Source: Dyella sedimenti (GTDB lineage: Bacteria; Pseudomonadota; Gammaproteobacteria; Xanthomonadales; Rhodanobacteraceae). From it: 64,000 nt of DNA. The notes beneath the pieces are model-generated. The model made no database searches, was not told where the DNA came from, and saw nothing but the letters and a program-made list of their open reading frames with translations. Location of the stretch: positions 1-64,000 of the forward strand of contig NZ_JAKWJO010000007.1 of NCBI RefSeq assembly GCF_022760995.1, read 5' to 3'. Positions 35,611-44,740 of the stretch are shown in pieces. The position numbers and the translations under genes are program-made. Numbering within the stretch: the first letter of the stretch is position 1; each line of letters starts with the position of its first letter.

Positions 35611-36834
35611 TCATGGGGGCGTGCGCATGCGTTCGGCACTCATCTCGCGCGCCAGCACGGCAAACCGTTCCTGCATGGGTGTCGGGCGCCAGTCGCTGCG
35701 CCGGATCATGGCGATGCGCCGGCGGAGGACGCCGCCCTCGATGGGTATCTCGGCCAAGGCGCCAGCCTGCCGCTCGAACAGGAACTGGTCCAGCGACATC
35801 AGGGTCAGCCATTCGCCCTTGAGCATGAGCCCGCGCGTGACCAGCACCGAACCGCATTCGATGCGCGGCGTGGGCGGCTCGACGCCATGGGAGCGGAACA
35901 GGGTTTCCCAGTTGTGTCGCATCGGCACACCCAGCGCGGGCACGGCCCAGGGATAGGCAAGCAGGTCCTGGATGGTGACGCGCTTCCTGCGTCGCAGCGG
36001 ATGCGCGCTGTTGCCCACGATGAAGAGTTCATCATCGAACAGGCTTTCCTGCTCCACGTCATTGGCGGGTGCCGGCTCGCGCATGGCGCCGCCGATCAGC
36101 AGGTCGATGTCGCCATGGCGCAGCGCCACCAGCAACTCGCCATAAGGCGCCTCGCGCACTTCCACCGACGCGCCGGGGTGCTCGTACGCGAATCGCGCCA
36201 GCAGGTCGGGCAGGAACACGGCGCGCGCCATCGGCAGCGTACCGATGCTGATGCGGCCGCCACCGTGCTCGTTGGCGGCGATTTCGTCCATTCCCGTGCG
36301 CAGTTCGGCAAGCATCAGGCGGACGAAGCGCACGAAACGGCTGGCCAGGTCGGTGGGCCGCACGGCTCGCCCGGCACGCACCAGCAATTGCGCGCCCAGG
36401 GCATCCTGCAGCTCGCGCACGGCACGATAGACCGCCGGCTGCGATAGCGCGATCTGCTCGGCGGCCGCGGCATAGCTGCCACAGTGAACGACCGCCACCA
36501 GGGCGCGCAGCTGCACCATGCTGACGCGGCGCTCGATATGGTCCATCGGTGCAAGGCGCGCCGAGCGGCGCACCAGTCGCATGCCGTGGGTGAGATAGCG
36601 CAATGCGCGCTCGATGCGAATGATCCAGGCGCGTCCGCCATCGGTCGGGCGCATGCCGGCGGCTTGCCGCTCGAACAGGCGGATGCCGAGGTTGCGTTCG
36701 AGCTTGCCGACGGCCTGGGCCAGCGCCGGCTGCGAAAGGCCGATCTGCTCGGCGGCCGCGCTCATGCCGCCGGCGCGGGCGATGACGCTCAGCGCGTCCA
36801 AATGGCGGAGGTTCAACGCATAAATCGGGTCCAT
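35611..36834 (-). CDS. LysR-type regulator with two helix-turn-helix domains
   Basis: The 407-residue protein is about 100 residues longer than normal LysR proteins because it carries two LysR DNA-binding domains in series. One lies at about 4-65 (HLDALSVIARAGGMSAAAEQ), the second at about 104-165 (LRALVAVVHCGSYAAAAEQI). One effector-binding domain follows (about 190-400). It diverges from the amidohydrolase-to-ligJ genes and probably controls them with an aromatic-acid intermediate as effector. The frame opens with TTG at 36840; ATG 36834 is preferred. A T-N11-A box lies 15 bases upstream. Confidence 0.9.
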   Translation of the reverse strand: MDPIYALNLRHLDALSVIARAGGMSAAAEQIGLSQPALAQAVGKLERNLGIRLFERQAAGMRPTDGGRAWIIRIERALRYLTHGMRLVRRSARLAPMDHIERRVSMVQLRALVAVVHCGSYAAAAEQIALSQPAVYRAVRELQDALGAQLLVRAGRAVRPTDLASRFVRFVRLMLAELRTGMDEIAANEHGGGRISIGTLPMARAVFLPDLLARFAYEHPGASVEVREAPYGELLVALRHGDIDLLIGGAMREPAPANDVEQESLFDDELFIVGNSAHPLRRRKRVTIQDLLAYPWAVPALGVPMRHNWETLFRSHGVEPPTPRIECGSVLVTRGLMLKGEWLTLMSLDQFLFERQAGALAEIPIEGGVLRRRIAMIRRSDWRPTPMQERFAVLAREMSAERMRTPP

Positions 36835-36849
36835 GCACAATCAATAGTA

Positions 36850-36872
36850 TTTACTTATAGCCTGATAGTAAA
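36850..36872. promoter_or_regulatory. LysR-type T-N11-A operator
   Basis: TTTACT and AGTAAA form a perfect inverted repeat around 11 bases, the standard LysR box, in an AT-rich stretch just upstream of the LysR start. It should serve autoregulation and control of the divergent catabolic genes. Confidence 0.6.
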
Positions 36873-37089
36873 ACGAATTTGGCAACACGCGCGATTTCGC
36901 TGACATTCCGTCACCGAACTGCAAGGGGGCGAAGGCTCCCGTGACAGTCGATACCAAACTCGAAAGTCGGGACGGCATCTTTCGCTTGCGCACCGCAGCA
37001 TGGGAATCCCTCCGTTTCACGACCTTTCCTCCTTGGCGATTGTTGCAATGCAAGAAAACATACCCAGGCACCGTGGACCCACCGATCAC

Positions 37090-37947
37090 ATGAACCTCGT
37101 CGACTCCCACCTTCACGCCATCGCATCCGATACGGCCACGTACCCGAAGAACCCGATCGGCGGCCATCAGTCCGAGTGGTCGCAGAAGCGTCCGGTCGAT
37201 GCGCAAGGCGTCATCAAGGCGCTGGACGCCGCCGGCATCGCGAAGGCCGTGGTGGTGCAGGCATCGACCGTGTACGGACACGACAACCGCTATGTGGTCG
37301 ATACGGTGCGCGCGTACCCGGAGCGGCTGGTCGGCGTGTATTCCATCGATGCGCTGTCGCCGGATGCGGTGGAGCGGATCGATCATTGGGAGGCGCAGGG
37401 CCTGCACGGGTTCCGCCTGTTCACCACCGGCACCACCATGCCAGGCCAGTCGGACTGGCTCGGCCACAAGGATTCCTATCCGGCGTGGGCCCATGCCGAA
37501 AAGAAGGACATTCCGGTCTGCCTGCAAATGACCATGCAGGGCCTGCCGACGCTGCGCACCTTGCTGGAGCATTTCCCCAGGGTGCGTGTGCTGCTGGACC
37601 ATTGCGCCCGCCCGGACCTGGACGATGGCACGCCCTACAAGGCCGCGCAGGCGTTGTTCGACATGGCCCAGTTCCAGGGCGTGCACCTGAAGCTGACCAA
37701 CCGCACATTGGCCGCCGCCGCCCAGGGGCGATCCCATCCGAGGGATTTCCTCGAAAAGCTGGTGAACACGTTCGGTGCCGAGCGCATCGCCTGGGGCTCC
37801 AACTTCCCCGCGGCCGAAGGCTCGCTCCAGGAGCTGGCGGCGACGGCGCGCGAGGTGCTGTCGAGCCTGCCCGCGGAGCAGCAGGCGATGATCTTCGGCG
37901 GCACCGTGGCGCGCATCTACCCGGCACTGGCGGGAGTGGCGGCATGA
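37090..37947 (+). CDS. amidohydrolase (2-pyrone-4,6-dicarboxylate hydrolase-like)
   Basis: The 285-residue protein is an amidohydrolase-2 family TIM barrel. The first strand gives VDSHLHA, a metal-site HxH. VVVQASTVYGHDN follows strand 2, LLDHCARPD is strand 5 and WGSNFPAAEGS the end of the barrel. Its size and motifs resemble LigI, which opens 2-pyrone-4,6-dicarboxylate in protocatechuate 4,5-cleavage, but the WGSNFP signature (LigI has WGTDWPHP) makes the exact substrate uncertain. The start at 37090 matches the family; ATGs at 37048 and 37000 are possible. The next gene overlaps by 4 bp. It probably acts on a lactone of the aromatic pathway completed by LigJ and LigK. Confidence 0.75.
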   Translation: MNLVDSHLHAIASDTATYPKNPIGGHQSEWSQKRPVDAQGVIKALDAAGIAKAVVVQASTVYGHDNRYVVDTVRAYPERLVGVYSIDALSPDAVERIDHWEAQGLHGFRLFTTGTTMPGQSDWLGHKDSYPAWAHAEKKDIPVCLQMTMQGLPTLRTLLEHFPRVRVLLDHCARPDLDDGTPYKAAQALFDMAQFQGVHLKLTNRTLAAAAQGRSHPRDFLEKLVNTFGAERIAWGSNFPAAEGSLQELAATAREVLSSLPAEQQAMIFGGTVARIYPALAGVAA

Positions 37948-38843
37948 GCCAGCCGGTGCACCTGCGCGCCGTGCTCAAGACCACGGCCATGACGGCACCG
38001 CTGAAGGACGGCACGCTCCGCAGCGACCGGGTGGCGCTCGATTTCACCGAGGTCGAACCCATCCACAAGGCCTTTGCGCCGATGGTGCGCGAGGCGGCGT
38101 TCGATATCTCCGAGCTGGCCATCGTCACTGCCCTGCAGGCGATCGCCTTCGAGCGGCCGGTCGTGCTGCTGCCGGTGGTGGTGGCTTCGCGCTACCAGCG
38201 CGGCTGCCTGGTCTCGTATCGCCCGCATGGCGAGGTCAGGCCCGAACAGCTGCGCGGCAAGCGCGTCGGCGTGCGATCCTACACGCAGACCACCGGCATG
38301 TGGGTACGTGCCCACCTGGTGGAAGACTACGGACTGGCCACGCCCGACATCCATTGGGTGACCCACGACCCGGCCCATGTGGAGCAGTATCGGGATCCGC
38401 CGTTCGTCGAACACCCGGCACATGGCAAGGGCCTGCTGGCGATGCTGCACGATGGCGACATCGATGCGGCGATCTTCGGCAACGACCTGCCACCGGGCGA
38501 TGACTACGTGCCCGTGATCGACCATGCCAGCGCCAAGGACCTGGCCTGGGCGCAGCAGCACGGCTTCGTGCCCATCAACCATGTGGTGGCCGCCAGCGCC
38601 GAGACCTGCCGACGCGAGCCGGCTGCCGTGCGCGCCGCCTATGGGCTGCTGTCGCAGGCCGAGAGGCAACAGGCCGCGGCGACGGCCGGCCCACGCAAGA
38701 CCTTGTCCGGCCTTGACGCCTTGAGCGGCCCGCTGGCATGGATCATCGATGCCTGCTTGGAACAGGCGCTGTTGCCGCGCAAGCTTAGCCTCGACGAGGT
38801 GCTGGGTCCCGCCCATGCACTGCTGGAAGGCGAGACGCCCTGA
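37944..38843 (+). CDS. 4,5-dihydroxyphthalate decarboxylase-like / periplasmic-binding-fold protein
   Basis: The 299-residue protein has the two-lobed binding-protein fold seen in NMT1/TauA-type proteins and in 4,5-dihydroxyphthalate decarboxylase. LKDGTLRSDRVALDF, FDISELAIVTALQAIAFERPV and LRGKRVGVRSYTQTTGMWVRAHL are the supporting segments. It has no signal peptide and no permease or ATPase gene nearby, so a cytoplasmic enzyme is more likely than an ABC-importer subunit. If it decarboxylates an aromatic diacid, it could feed protocatechuate into the pathway. It overlaps the amidohydrolase stop by 4 bp. Confidence 0.65.
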   Translation: MSQPVHLRAVLKTTAMTAPLKDGTLRSDRVALDFTEVEPIHKAFAPMVREAAFDISELAIVTALQAIAFERPVVLLPVVVASRYQRGCLVSYRPHGEVRPEQLRGKRVGVRSYTQTTGMWVRAHLVEDYGLATPDIHWVTHDPAHVEQYRDPPFVEHPAHGKGLLAMLHDGDIDAAIFGNDLPPGDDYVPVIDHASAKDLAWAQQHGFVPINHVVAASAETCRREPAAVRAAYGLLSQAERQQAAATAGPRKTLSGLDALSGPLAWIIDACLEQALLPRKLSLDEVLGPAHALLEGETP

Positions 38844-38905
38844 CACTGCCTATCGTGCCGCTCCGTGAAAACCGGCGCGGCGCCTGCCAAGAGTTCAGCT
38901 TCACC

Positions 38906-40198
38906 ATGACCGGACCGGTAAACCTGCAGACCCACGTAACCGCGCAGCGGCGCCCGCTCTACCGCGACCTCACTTTCCAGGTGCTGGCGGGCATGGTGCT
39001 GGGCGTGCTGGTCGGCGTGCTGTGGCCGGACGTCGGCGCCACGCTCAAGCCGCTGGGCGACATCTTCATCCGCCTGATCCAGATGGTGGTAGGGCTGATT
39101 ATCTTCTGCACCGTCACCCATGGCATCGCCAGCGTTCGCGACATGGGCAAGGTGGGGCGCATCGCGCTCAAGGCCATGGTGTACTTCGAGCTGGTCACCA
39201 GCGTGGCGCTGGTGATCGGGCTGGTGGCCGTCAACGTGCTCAAGCCCGGCGTGGGCATGCACGTGGACCTGGCCTCGCTCAGGCACGGCATGGATGCGGC
39301 CGACCAGGGAGCGTCCGCGCCGCAGGGCTTCGGCGAGTTCCTCACCCACCTGGTGCCGACGTCCGCGCTGGATGCCTTCAGTCGCGGCGACATCCTGCAG
39401 GTGCTGCTGTTCTCCGTGCTGTTTGCCTGCGGACTGGCCAGTCTTGGCGACAAGGCACAGCCGGTGCTGCGCGTCGTCGATGCCACCCAGCAGGCGCTGT
39501 TCTGGATCATCCGGCTGGTGATGAAGATCGCCCCCCTGGCCGCCTTCGGCGCGATCGCCTTCACCACCGCCAGGTTCGGCGTCGGCAGCCTGCTGCCGCT
39601 GGCCAAGCTGGTGGCGGTGTTCGCGCTGACCTGCGTGGTGTTCCTGGTCGCGGTGCTTGCCCCGATTTCGCACGCATCCGGCTTCAGCCTGCTCAAGCTG
39701 ATGCGCTACTTCCGCGAGGAACTGGTGCTGGTGCTCGGCACCAGTTCCTCGGAGAGCGTGTTTCCGCAGCTCACCGAGAAACTCACCCGCCTCGGCGTGG
39801 ACGAATCCGTGGTCGGCATGGTGCTGCCTACGGCGTACAGCTTCAATCACGACGGCACCTGCCTCTATTTCGCGGCGGTGACGGTGTTCCTCGCGCAGGC
39901 AACCGACACGGCGCTGGGCTGGCAGGCGCAACTGGGCCTGCTGCTAGTGCTGCTGGTGACCTCCAAGGGCGGCGCGGGCGTCTCGGGCTCGGCCATCGCG
40001 GTGCTGACCATGACCCTCGCGGCGACCAAGACCATTCCCGTCGGCAGCGTCGCCCTGATCCTGGGCGTGCATCGCCTGCTGTCAGCGGGTTTCGTGTTCG
40101 TGAACATCGTTGGCAATTGCGTTGCCACCGTGGTGGTCGGCCATTGGGAGAAGGCCGTCGACCGCGACAGGCTTCAACGGGAACTACAAGCGGGCTAA
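38906..40198 (+). CDS. dicarboxylate/cation symporter (DAACS family)
   Basis: The 430-residue protein has the helices and hairpins of GltP/DctA transporters: QMVVGLIIFCTVTHGIAS, the serine-rich hairpin LGTSSSESVFPQL, SFNHDGTCLYFA and TSKGGAGVSGSA. Substrates of the family are C4 dicarboxylates or acidic amino acids driven by Na+ or H+. In this operon it may import a polycarboxylate that enters at LigJ/LigK. ATG 38906 gives the usual length; a GTG at 38855 is also in frame. Confidence 0.9.
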   Translation: MTGPVNLQTHVTAQRRPLYRDLTFQVLAGMVLGVLVGVLWPDVGATLKPLGDIFIRLIQMVVGLIIFCTVTHGIASVRDMGKVGRIALKAMVYFELVTSVALVIGLVAVNVLKPGVGMHVDLASLRHGMDAADQGASAPQGFGEFLTHLVPTSALDAFSRGDILQVLLFSVLFACGLASLGDKAQPVLRVVDATQQALFWIIRLVMKIAPLAAFGAIAFTTARFGVGSLLPLAKLVAVFALTCVVFLVAVLAPISHASGFSLLKLMRYFREELVLVLGTSSSESVFPQLTEKLTRLGVDESVVGMVLPTAYSFNHDGTCLYFAAVTVFLAQATDTALGWQAQLGLLLVLLVTSKGGAGVSGSAIAVLTMTLAATKTIPVGSVALILGVHRLLSAGFVFVNIVGNCVATVVVGHWEKAVDRDRLQRELQAG

Positions 40199-40270
40199 CA
40201 GGAAGTTCGCCTTCAAGACAACATGCAGACCGCGGCTCCTCATGGCGCCGCGATGGGGAGGGTTGTGCCT

Positions 40271-41761
40271 ATGAAAAGTCGGATAGCACGCAAGACGTTG
40301 TACGCTGGCCTCGCCGCCGCACTACTGGTGCCCGCGGCACACGCGCAGTCCATCTTGGCATCGCCGGCGGCGCCGGACAGTGGCCCGGCAAGCAACTGGG
40401 CCGATACGTATGCCGCGGCGCAGGCGGATGCTCAGCAGAACGGTGCCGATGCTTCCGGCGCGGCCGCCGGAGCGCAGTCACCCTACCGGGAGCCGGCGCT
40501 GCCGCGCCCGGCATGGGTGCAGAAGATGCTCGACGATGGCGTCAACATCCGCGCCAACCTGGTGGACCAGTACGCCAGGAACACCGCCGGTGGTGTCCAT
40601 CAGGGTGGCCACAACGTCGGCCAGTTCTATGTCGGCGCGGACCTGGACCTTGGCAAGATCCTCGGCTGGTCGGGCTCCAGTTTCCATTTCACCGTGTACC
40701 GCGACTACGGGCTGAGCCTCAACGCGCTCATCACCGGCACCTACACCAAGCAGCAATACATCTACAAGAACCCCTATCCGCGCTGGCACCTTGGCCTGTT
40801 CTCGTACGAGTTCAAGGGACTGGACGATCGCCTGGACATCCAGGTCGGCCGCCTGGGCAGCACCACGTATTTCGGCCACCTCGTGGTCAACTGCCAGTTC
40901 ACCTCAGCCAACACCTGCGGCGAGCCGCGCATGCTGGTATCCGAAACCGGCCTCAGCCTGCTGCCATCGGCCACCTGGGGCGGCAACGTCAAGTACAAGA
41001 CCACCGAGAGCACCTATGTCGACGTTGGCGCCTTCGAAGTCAATCCCGCTGTGCAGCCCAGCAACGGCCTGCACTGGGGCATCGAGCATGCGACCGGCTA
41101 CACCGTGCCGGTCGAATTCGGCTGGGTGAAGAACGACCCGCATGCCGTGCAATACCCGTTCGAACTCAAGGGCGGCGTCTATGCAAGCACGGCGCCGCTG
41201 ACCGACGTCAACCTCAATACGCGGGGTCTGCCGCTGGGCATCGATGGCGGCACCGCCGCCACCGACCACCACGTCCGCGACGGCGTCTACCTCATGGGCG
41301 ACAAGGTCATCTGGCGCCCCGATCCGAATTCACCGCGCAGCTTCAATGTCTTCGGTGGCTGGGTGCAGCAGCTGGAACAGCAGGAGATCATGCGACAGCA
41401 GATCTATGCCGGCTTCGTGATGACCGGCCCACTCGCCTCCCGGCCGTACGACACGCTCGGCCTGAACGTTTCCGCATTCGAGCTGACCACGGGCGAACGC
41501 GCCTACCTCGCCGAGGAACGCTCCAAGCTCGGCGGCAGCGGCTGGAACGCGCGGCACCAGTTCGCCTACGACCTGACCTACAGCCTCCACCTCGTGAGGG
41601 GTCTCGAGCTGATGCCGAGCCTGCAGTACATCGTGCATCCGGACAACTCGTCCATTCCGAAAACGCCGGTGCTGCCGAGGAACCTGTTCGTCTATGCGAT
41701 CGGCCTGCGCATGGACATCGGCGTGCTCATGGGCTTCAGGCCCGCCGCCGCCAACGATTGA
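40271..41761 (+). CDS. OprB-type outer-membrane porin
   Basis: The 496-residue protein has a signal peptide ([16 protein letters not shown], cut about residue 25) and an OprB/carbohydrate-selective porin barrel with [35 protein letters not shown] and YIVHPDNSS. The family usually passes sugars, but members near aromatic-acid genes serve acids. Placed between the symporter and ligK it probably completes outer-membrane uptake. GGAGGG lies 9 bases before ATG 40271. Confidence 0.9.
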   Translation: MKSRIARKTLYAGLAAALLVPAAHAQSILASPAAPDSGPASNWADTYAAAQADAQQNGADASGAAAGAQSPYREPALPRPAWVQKMLDDGVNIRANLVDQYARNTAGGVHQGGHNVGQFYVGADLDLGKILGWSGSSFHFTVYRDYGLSLNALITGTYTKQQYIYKNPYPRWHLGLFSYEFKGLDDRLDIQVGRLGSTTYFGHLVVNCQFTSANTCGEPRMLVSETGLSLLPSATWGGNVKYKTTESTYVDVGAFEVNPAVQPSNGLHWGIEHATGYTVPVEFGWVKNDPHAVQYPFELKGGVYASTAPLTDVNLNTRGLPLGIDGGTAATDHHVRDGVYLMGDKVIWRPDPNSPRSFNVFGGWVQQLEQQEIMRQQIYAGFVMTGPLASRPYDTLGLNVSAFELTTGERAYLAEERSKLGGSGWNARHQFAYDLTYSLHLVRGLELMPSLQYIVHPDNSSIPKTPVLPRNLFVYAIGLRMDIGVLMGFRPAAAND

Positions 41762-41780
41762 TGATGAAAGAGGATTGGCT

Positions 41781-42452
41781 ATGTCCGTCGTAGTAACCCG
41801 TATCGAACGTGCCGATACCCGTGTGATCGCCGGCCTCGCCCTCGCGGGCGTCGCCACCGTGCACGAAGCGCAGGGCCGTACCGGCCTGATGCAGTCCGGC
41901 CTCCGCCCGATCTACGGCGGCGCACGCATCGCCGGCTCGGCGGTCACCGTGCTGATGCCGCCGGGCGACAACTGGATGATGCATGTGGCGATCGAGCAGC
42001 TGCGCGAGGGCGACCTGCTCGTCGCCGCCACCACCAGCCCCTGCGAGGACGGCTACTTCGGCGACCTGCTGGCCACCTCCGCCAAGGCGCGCGGCTGTCG
42101 TGGCCTGATCATCGACGCCGGCGTCCGCGATGTGCGCGACCTCACCGCCATGGGCTTTCCGGTCTGGAGCCGGGCCATCCATGCGCAGGGCACTGTCAAG
42201 GAAACACTGGGCTCGGTCAACGTGCCGGTGGTCTGCGGCGGTGCCCTGGTCCATCCGGGCGACGTGGTCATCGCGGACGACGACGGCGTCTGCGTGGTGC
42301 CGCGGGTCACCGCCGCCACGGTGCTGGAAAAGGCGACGGAGCGCGAGGCCAGGGAGGCGGAAAAGCGCGAGCGCCTGGCCGCGGGCGAACTGGGGCTGGA
42401 CATCTACGGCATGCGCGAGCGGCTGGCCCAGAAAGGCCTGACATACCTTTGA
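41781..42452 (+). CDS. ligK: 4-carboxy-4-hydroxy-2-oxoadipate aldolase
   Basis: The 223-residue protein is the class II aldolase of the RraA-like fold that splits 4-carboxy-4-hydroxy-2-oxoadipate into pyruvate and oxaloacetate (EC 4.1.3.17), last step of the 4,5-cleavage and gallate pathways. [23 protein letters not shown] and [14 protein letters not shown] carry the Arg/Asp metal-site pattern, and [21 protein letters not shown] is the conserved C-terminal block. AGAGGA precedes ATG 41781. LigJ, the preceding enzyme in the pathway, follows 69 bases downstream. Confidence 0.93.
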   Translation: MSVVVTRIERADTRVIAGLALAGVATVHEAQGRTGLMQSGLRPIYGGARIAGSAVTVLMPPGDNWMMHVAIEQLREGDLLVAATTSPCEDGYFGDLLATSAKARGCRGLIIDAGVRDVRDLTAMGFPVWSRAIHAQGTVKETLGSVNVPVVCGGALVHPGDVVIADDDGVCVVPRVTAATVLEKATEREAREAEKRERLAAGELGLDIYGMRERLAQKGLTYL

Positions 42453-42521
42453 GGCAATCCTCCCGGCATGCACGGCGCCGCGTGCATGCCGGCACTCCCG
42501 TATCCGGAAACCAGACTCACC

Positions 42522-43544
42522 ATGATCATCGATTGCCACGGGCACTACACCACCGCGCCAAAGGGCCACGATGCCTTCCGCGACGCGCAGCTGAAGCACT
42601 TCGCCGATCCGTCGCTGCCGCCGCCGGCCTATCCCCGCATCTCCGACGACGAGATCCGCGACAGCATCGAGGCCAACCAGCTGCGCCTGCTGCGCGAGCG
42701 CGGGGCGGACATGACCATCTTTTCGCCGCGCGCCAGCGCCATGGCGCACCACCAGGGCGACGAAGCCGTGAGCCAGGCGTGGACACGCCATTGCAACGAC
42801 CTGATCGCCCGCGTGGTCGGCCTCTACCCGGAGACCTTCATCGGCGTGTGCCAGCTCCCGCAGTCGCCCGGGGTGACGATCAGGCATTCCATCGCCGAGC
42901 TGGAACGCTGCGTCGACGAGTTGGGCTTCGTCGGCTGCAACCTCAATCCCGATCCGTCGGGCGGCCACTGGGATGGGCCGCCGCTCACCGACCGTGCCTG
43001 GTATCCGTTCTTCGAGAAGATGGTGGAGCTGGACGTGCCGGCGATGGTGCATGTCTCCGGCAGCTGCAACGCCAACTTCCATGCGACCGGCGCGCACTAC
43101 ATCAACGCCGACACCACCGCGTTCATGCAATTCCTGCAGGGCGACCTGTTCAGGGATTTCCCCACCTTGCGCTTCGTCATTCCGCACGGTGGCGGCGCGG
43201 TTCCCTACCATTGGGGGCGCTACCGCGGGCTGGCCGACATGCTGGGGAAGCCGCCGCTGGGCGAGCACGTCATGCGGAACGTGTACTTCGATACCTGCGT
43301 CTACCACCAGCCGGGCATCGACCTGCTGTTCAGGGTGATCGATATCGACAACATCCTGTTCGGCTCGGAAATGCTGGGCGCGGTCCGCGGCCTCGACCCG
43401 ACCACCGGCCATTACTTCGACGATACCCGCCGCTACATCGATTCGCTGGGGCTTTCCGCCGAGGACGCGCACAAGGTGTATGAAGGCAATGCCCGCCGCG
43501 TCTATCCGCGCCTGGACGCACAGCTTAAGGCGCGCGGCAAGTAA
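42522..43544 (+). CDS. ligJ: 4-oxalomesaconate hydratase
   Basis: The 340-residue protein matches the LigJ branch of the amidohydrolase-2 family in length and in motifs along its whole length. They include MIIDCHGHYTTAPKGHDAF, MTIFSPRASAMAHH, GCNLNPDPSGGHW, FVIPHGGGAVPYHWGRYRG, NVYFDTCVYHQPGIDLL and GNARRVYPRLDAQLK. It hydrates 4-oxalomesaconate to 4-carboxy-4-hydroxy-2-oxoadipate (EC 4.2.1.83), the substrate of LigK just upstream. ATG 42522 is chosen; an earlier in-frame start at 42468 adds unrelated residues. Confidence 0.94.
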   Translation: MIIDCHGHYTTAPKGHDAFRDAQLKHFADPSLPPPAYPRISDDEIRDSIEANQLRLLRERGADMTIFSPRASAMAHHQGDEAVSQAWTRHCNDLIARVVGLYPETFIGVCQLPQSPGVTIRHSIAELERCVDELGFVGCNLNPDPSGGHWDGPPLTDRAWYPFFEKMVELDVPAMVHVSGSCNANFHATGAHYINADTTAFMQFLQGDLFRDFPTLRFVIPHGGGAVPYHWGRYRGLADMLGKPPLGEHVMRNVYFDTCVYHQPGIDLLFRVIDIDNILFGSEMLGAVRGLDPTTGHYFDDTRRYIDSLGLSAEDAHKVYEGNARRVYPRLDAQLKARGK

Positions 43545-43629
43545 CCCTGTTCACTGGCTTACCAGCACCCACGACGCCGGATGGCCTGCCTGCAGCCGAA
43601 AAAGCGGTGACTTGCCAGGCCATGCCGCA

Positions 43630-44070
43630 TCATGGCCTGAATGCCTGCTCGGAAGCCCTCTTGAGCGAAAGCGCCTCTCGTACGACATATCGCCTGGTGA
43701 TACGACCGACCAATAGCCAGATCACGGCAGCCATTGGCCCACTGAACCCGATGCTCAAAACAACCATCGAGGTATATTCCGACGTGGCGGAAACGCGATG
43801 GAATGCCGAGGCCGTGACGCCGACCGTGCGCATGGTCCAGGTAAAGCCTTCATTCGGCTCGATGGAACTCACGCGCCACGTGGCTGGCCGAAGCCTGGGT
43901 TGGCGGACCGTGAACCGTGCCCCCGGACGCAACTCGGGACCATCCAGCGGCTCAATGGACGACACGGTGGGAGTCCATGCGGGCCAATCCGCTACACGTG
44001 ACAGCACACGCCACACGACCGCGGCCGGTGCGGCTATATCCTGGCTTGTTTGGAAAAAGGCCGTCGTCAT
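43630..44070 (-). CDS. SRPBCC/START-type protein with C-terminal membrane segment
   Basis: The 146-residue protein has a polyketide-cyclase-2-type SRPBCC domain (TAFFQTSQDIAAPAAVVWRVLSRVADWPAW, and FTWTMRTVGVTASAFHRVSA). A hydrophobic helix near the end (VVLSIGFSGPMAAVIWLLV) fits the buried C-terminal helix of the fold or a membrane anchor. The cavity would bind a small hydrophobic ligand; no substrate is known. It is alone on its strand, 184 bases from the ECF41 operon. Confidence 0.8.
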   Translation of the reverse strand: MTTAFFQTSQDIAAPAAVVWRVLSRVADWPAWTPTVSSIEPLDGPELRPGARFTVRQPRLRPATWRVSSIEPNEGFTWTMRTVGVTASAFHRVSATSEYTSMVVLSIGFSGPMAAVIWLLVGRITRRYVVREALSLKRASEQAFRP

Positions 44071-44254
44071 GGATCAAGGCTTGCGTTCAGTCAGGGCCAA
44101 ATCACTTGTCGTCGGAAGGCGCTTCATCCCAGCGCTGGCCTCGGTCAATGACGGGACGCACCCTGGTGATGGTGCAATTCACTGTTGAAGAAATCGCCTA
44201 AGGCGTCCACAGCGCGCTCCTCGGACGATCTCTCTGGCAAGGGATGGTTCATGC

Positions 44255-44740
44255 TCATTCGACTCCTCTTGCATCGGCGCCAGGTCTGGTCAACCAGGCG
44301 ATGGGAACGCCTACCAGCACGATGTGACTGAACCATTGCTCGGCCAGGGTGAGTGCCGTGAAATGCGGGAAAATGGCCGGCCAGCGCCATGGCAGGACCA
44401 CCAGGTTCATGGCCGCCCACAAGAACAGGCCATACAGGCACCCCGAGCAAACCGGATGCGCCTGCGGCCACTTCAGCCGCCTTGCCATCAGCGCAAAGAC
44501 CACGACCATGACCAGCATGATCGCGACGTGCACCAGCAATCCAATGAAAGCGGCCGCAACAGGTGCGTGACGCGCATCCGGCCATACGGCGCTGGCGATA
44601 CCGACCAATATGACGATGGGAGGATGCCCTTCCAACCACCCATAGGCGAACGCCGAAGCGATGTCCAGGGTCGCGGCGGCCAAGGTGGCTTGCACTATCG
44701 AGCGCATCAACGATGTGCTTGCGTATGTTTCATCTTTCAT
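44255..44740 (-). CDS. hypothetical inner-membrane protein
   Basis: The 161-residue protein has four transmembrane helices (ATLDIASAFAYGWLEG, ILVGIASAVWPDA..LVHVAIMLVMVVVFALMA, GLFLWAAMNLVVLPW and WFSHIVLVGVPIAWL). It recalls small DUF1440/YagU-type proteins but I do not assign a family. ATG 44740 overlaps the present stop of the ECF41 sigma gene by 4 bp. In the inferred ancestral reading of that gene the gap would be 95 bases, so the overlap may be a by-product of the frameshift. Confidence 0.75.
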   Translation of the reverse strand: MKDETYASTSLMRSIVQATLAAATLDIASAFAYGWLEGHPPIVILVGIASAVWPDARHAPVAAAFIGLLVHVAIMLVMVVVFALMARRLKWPQAHPVCSGCLYGLFLWAAMNLVVLPWRWPAIFPHFTALTLAEQWFSHIVLVGVPIAWLTRPGADARGVE

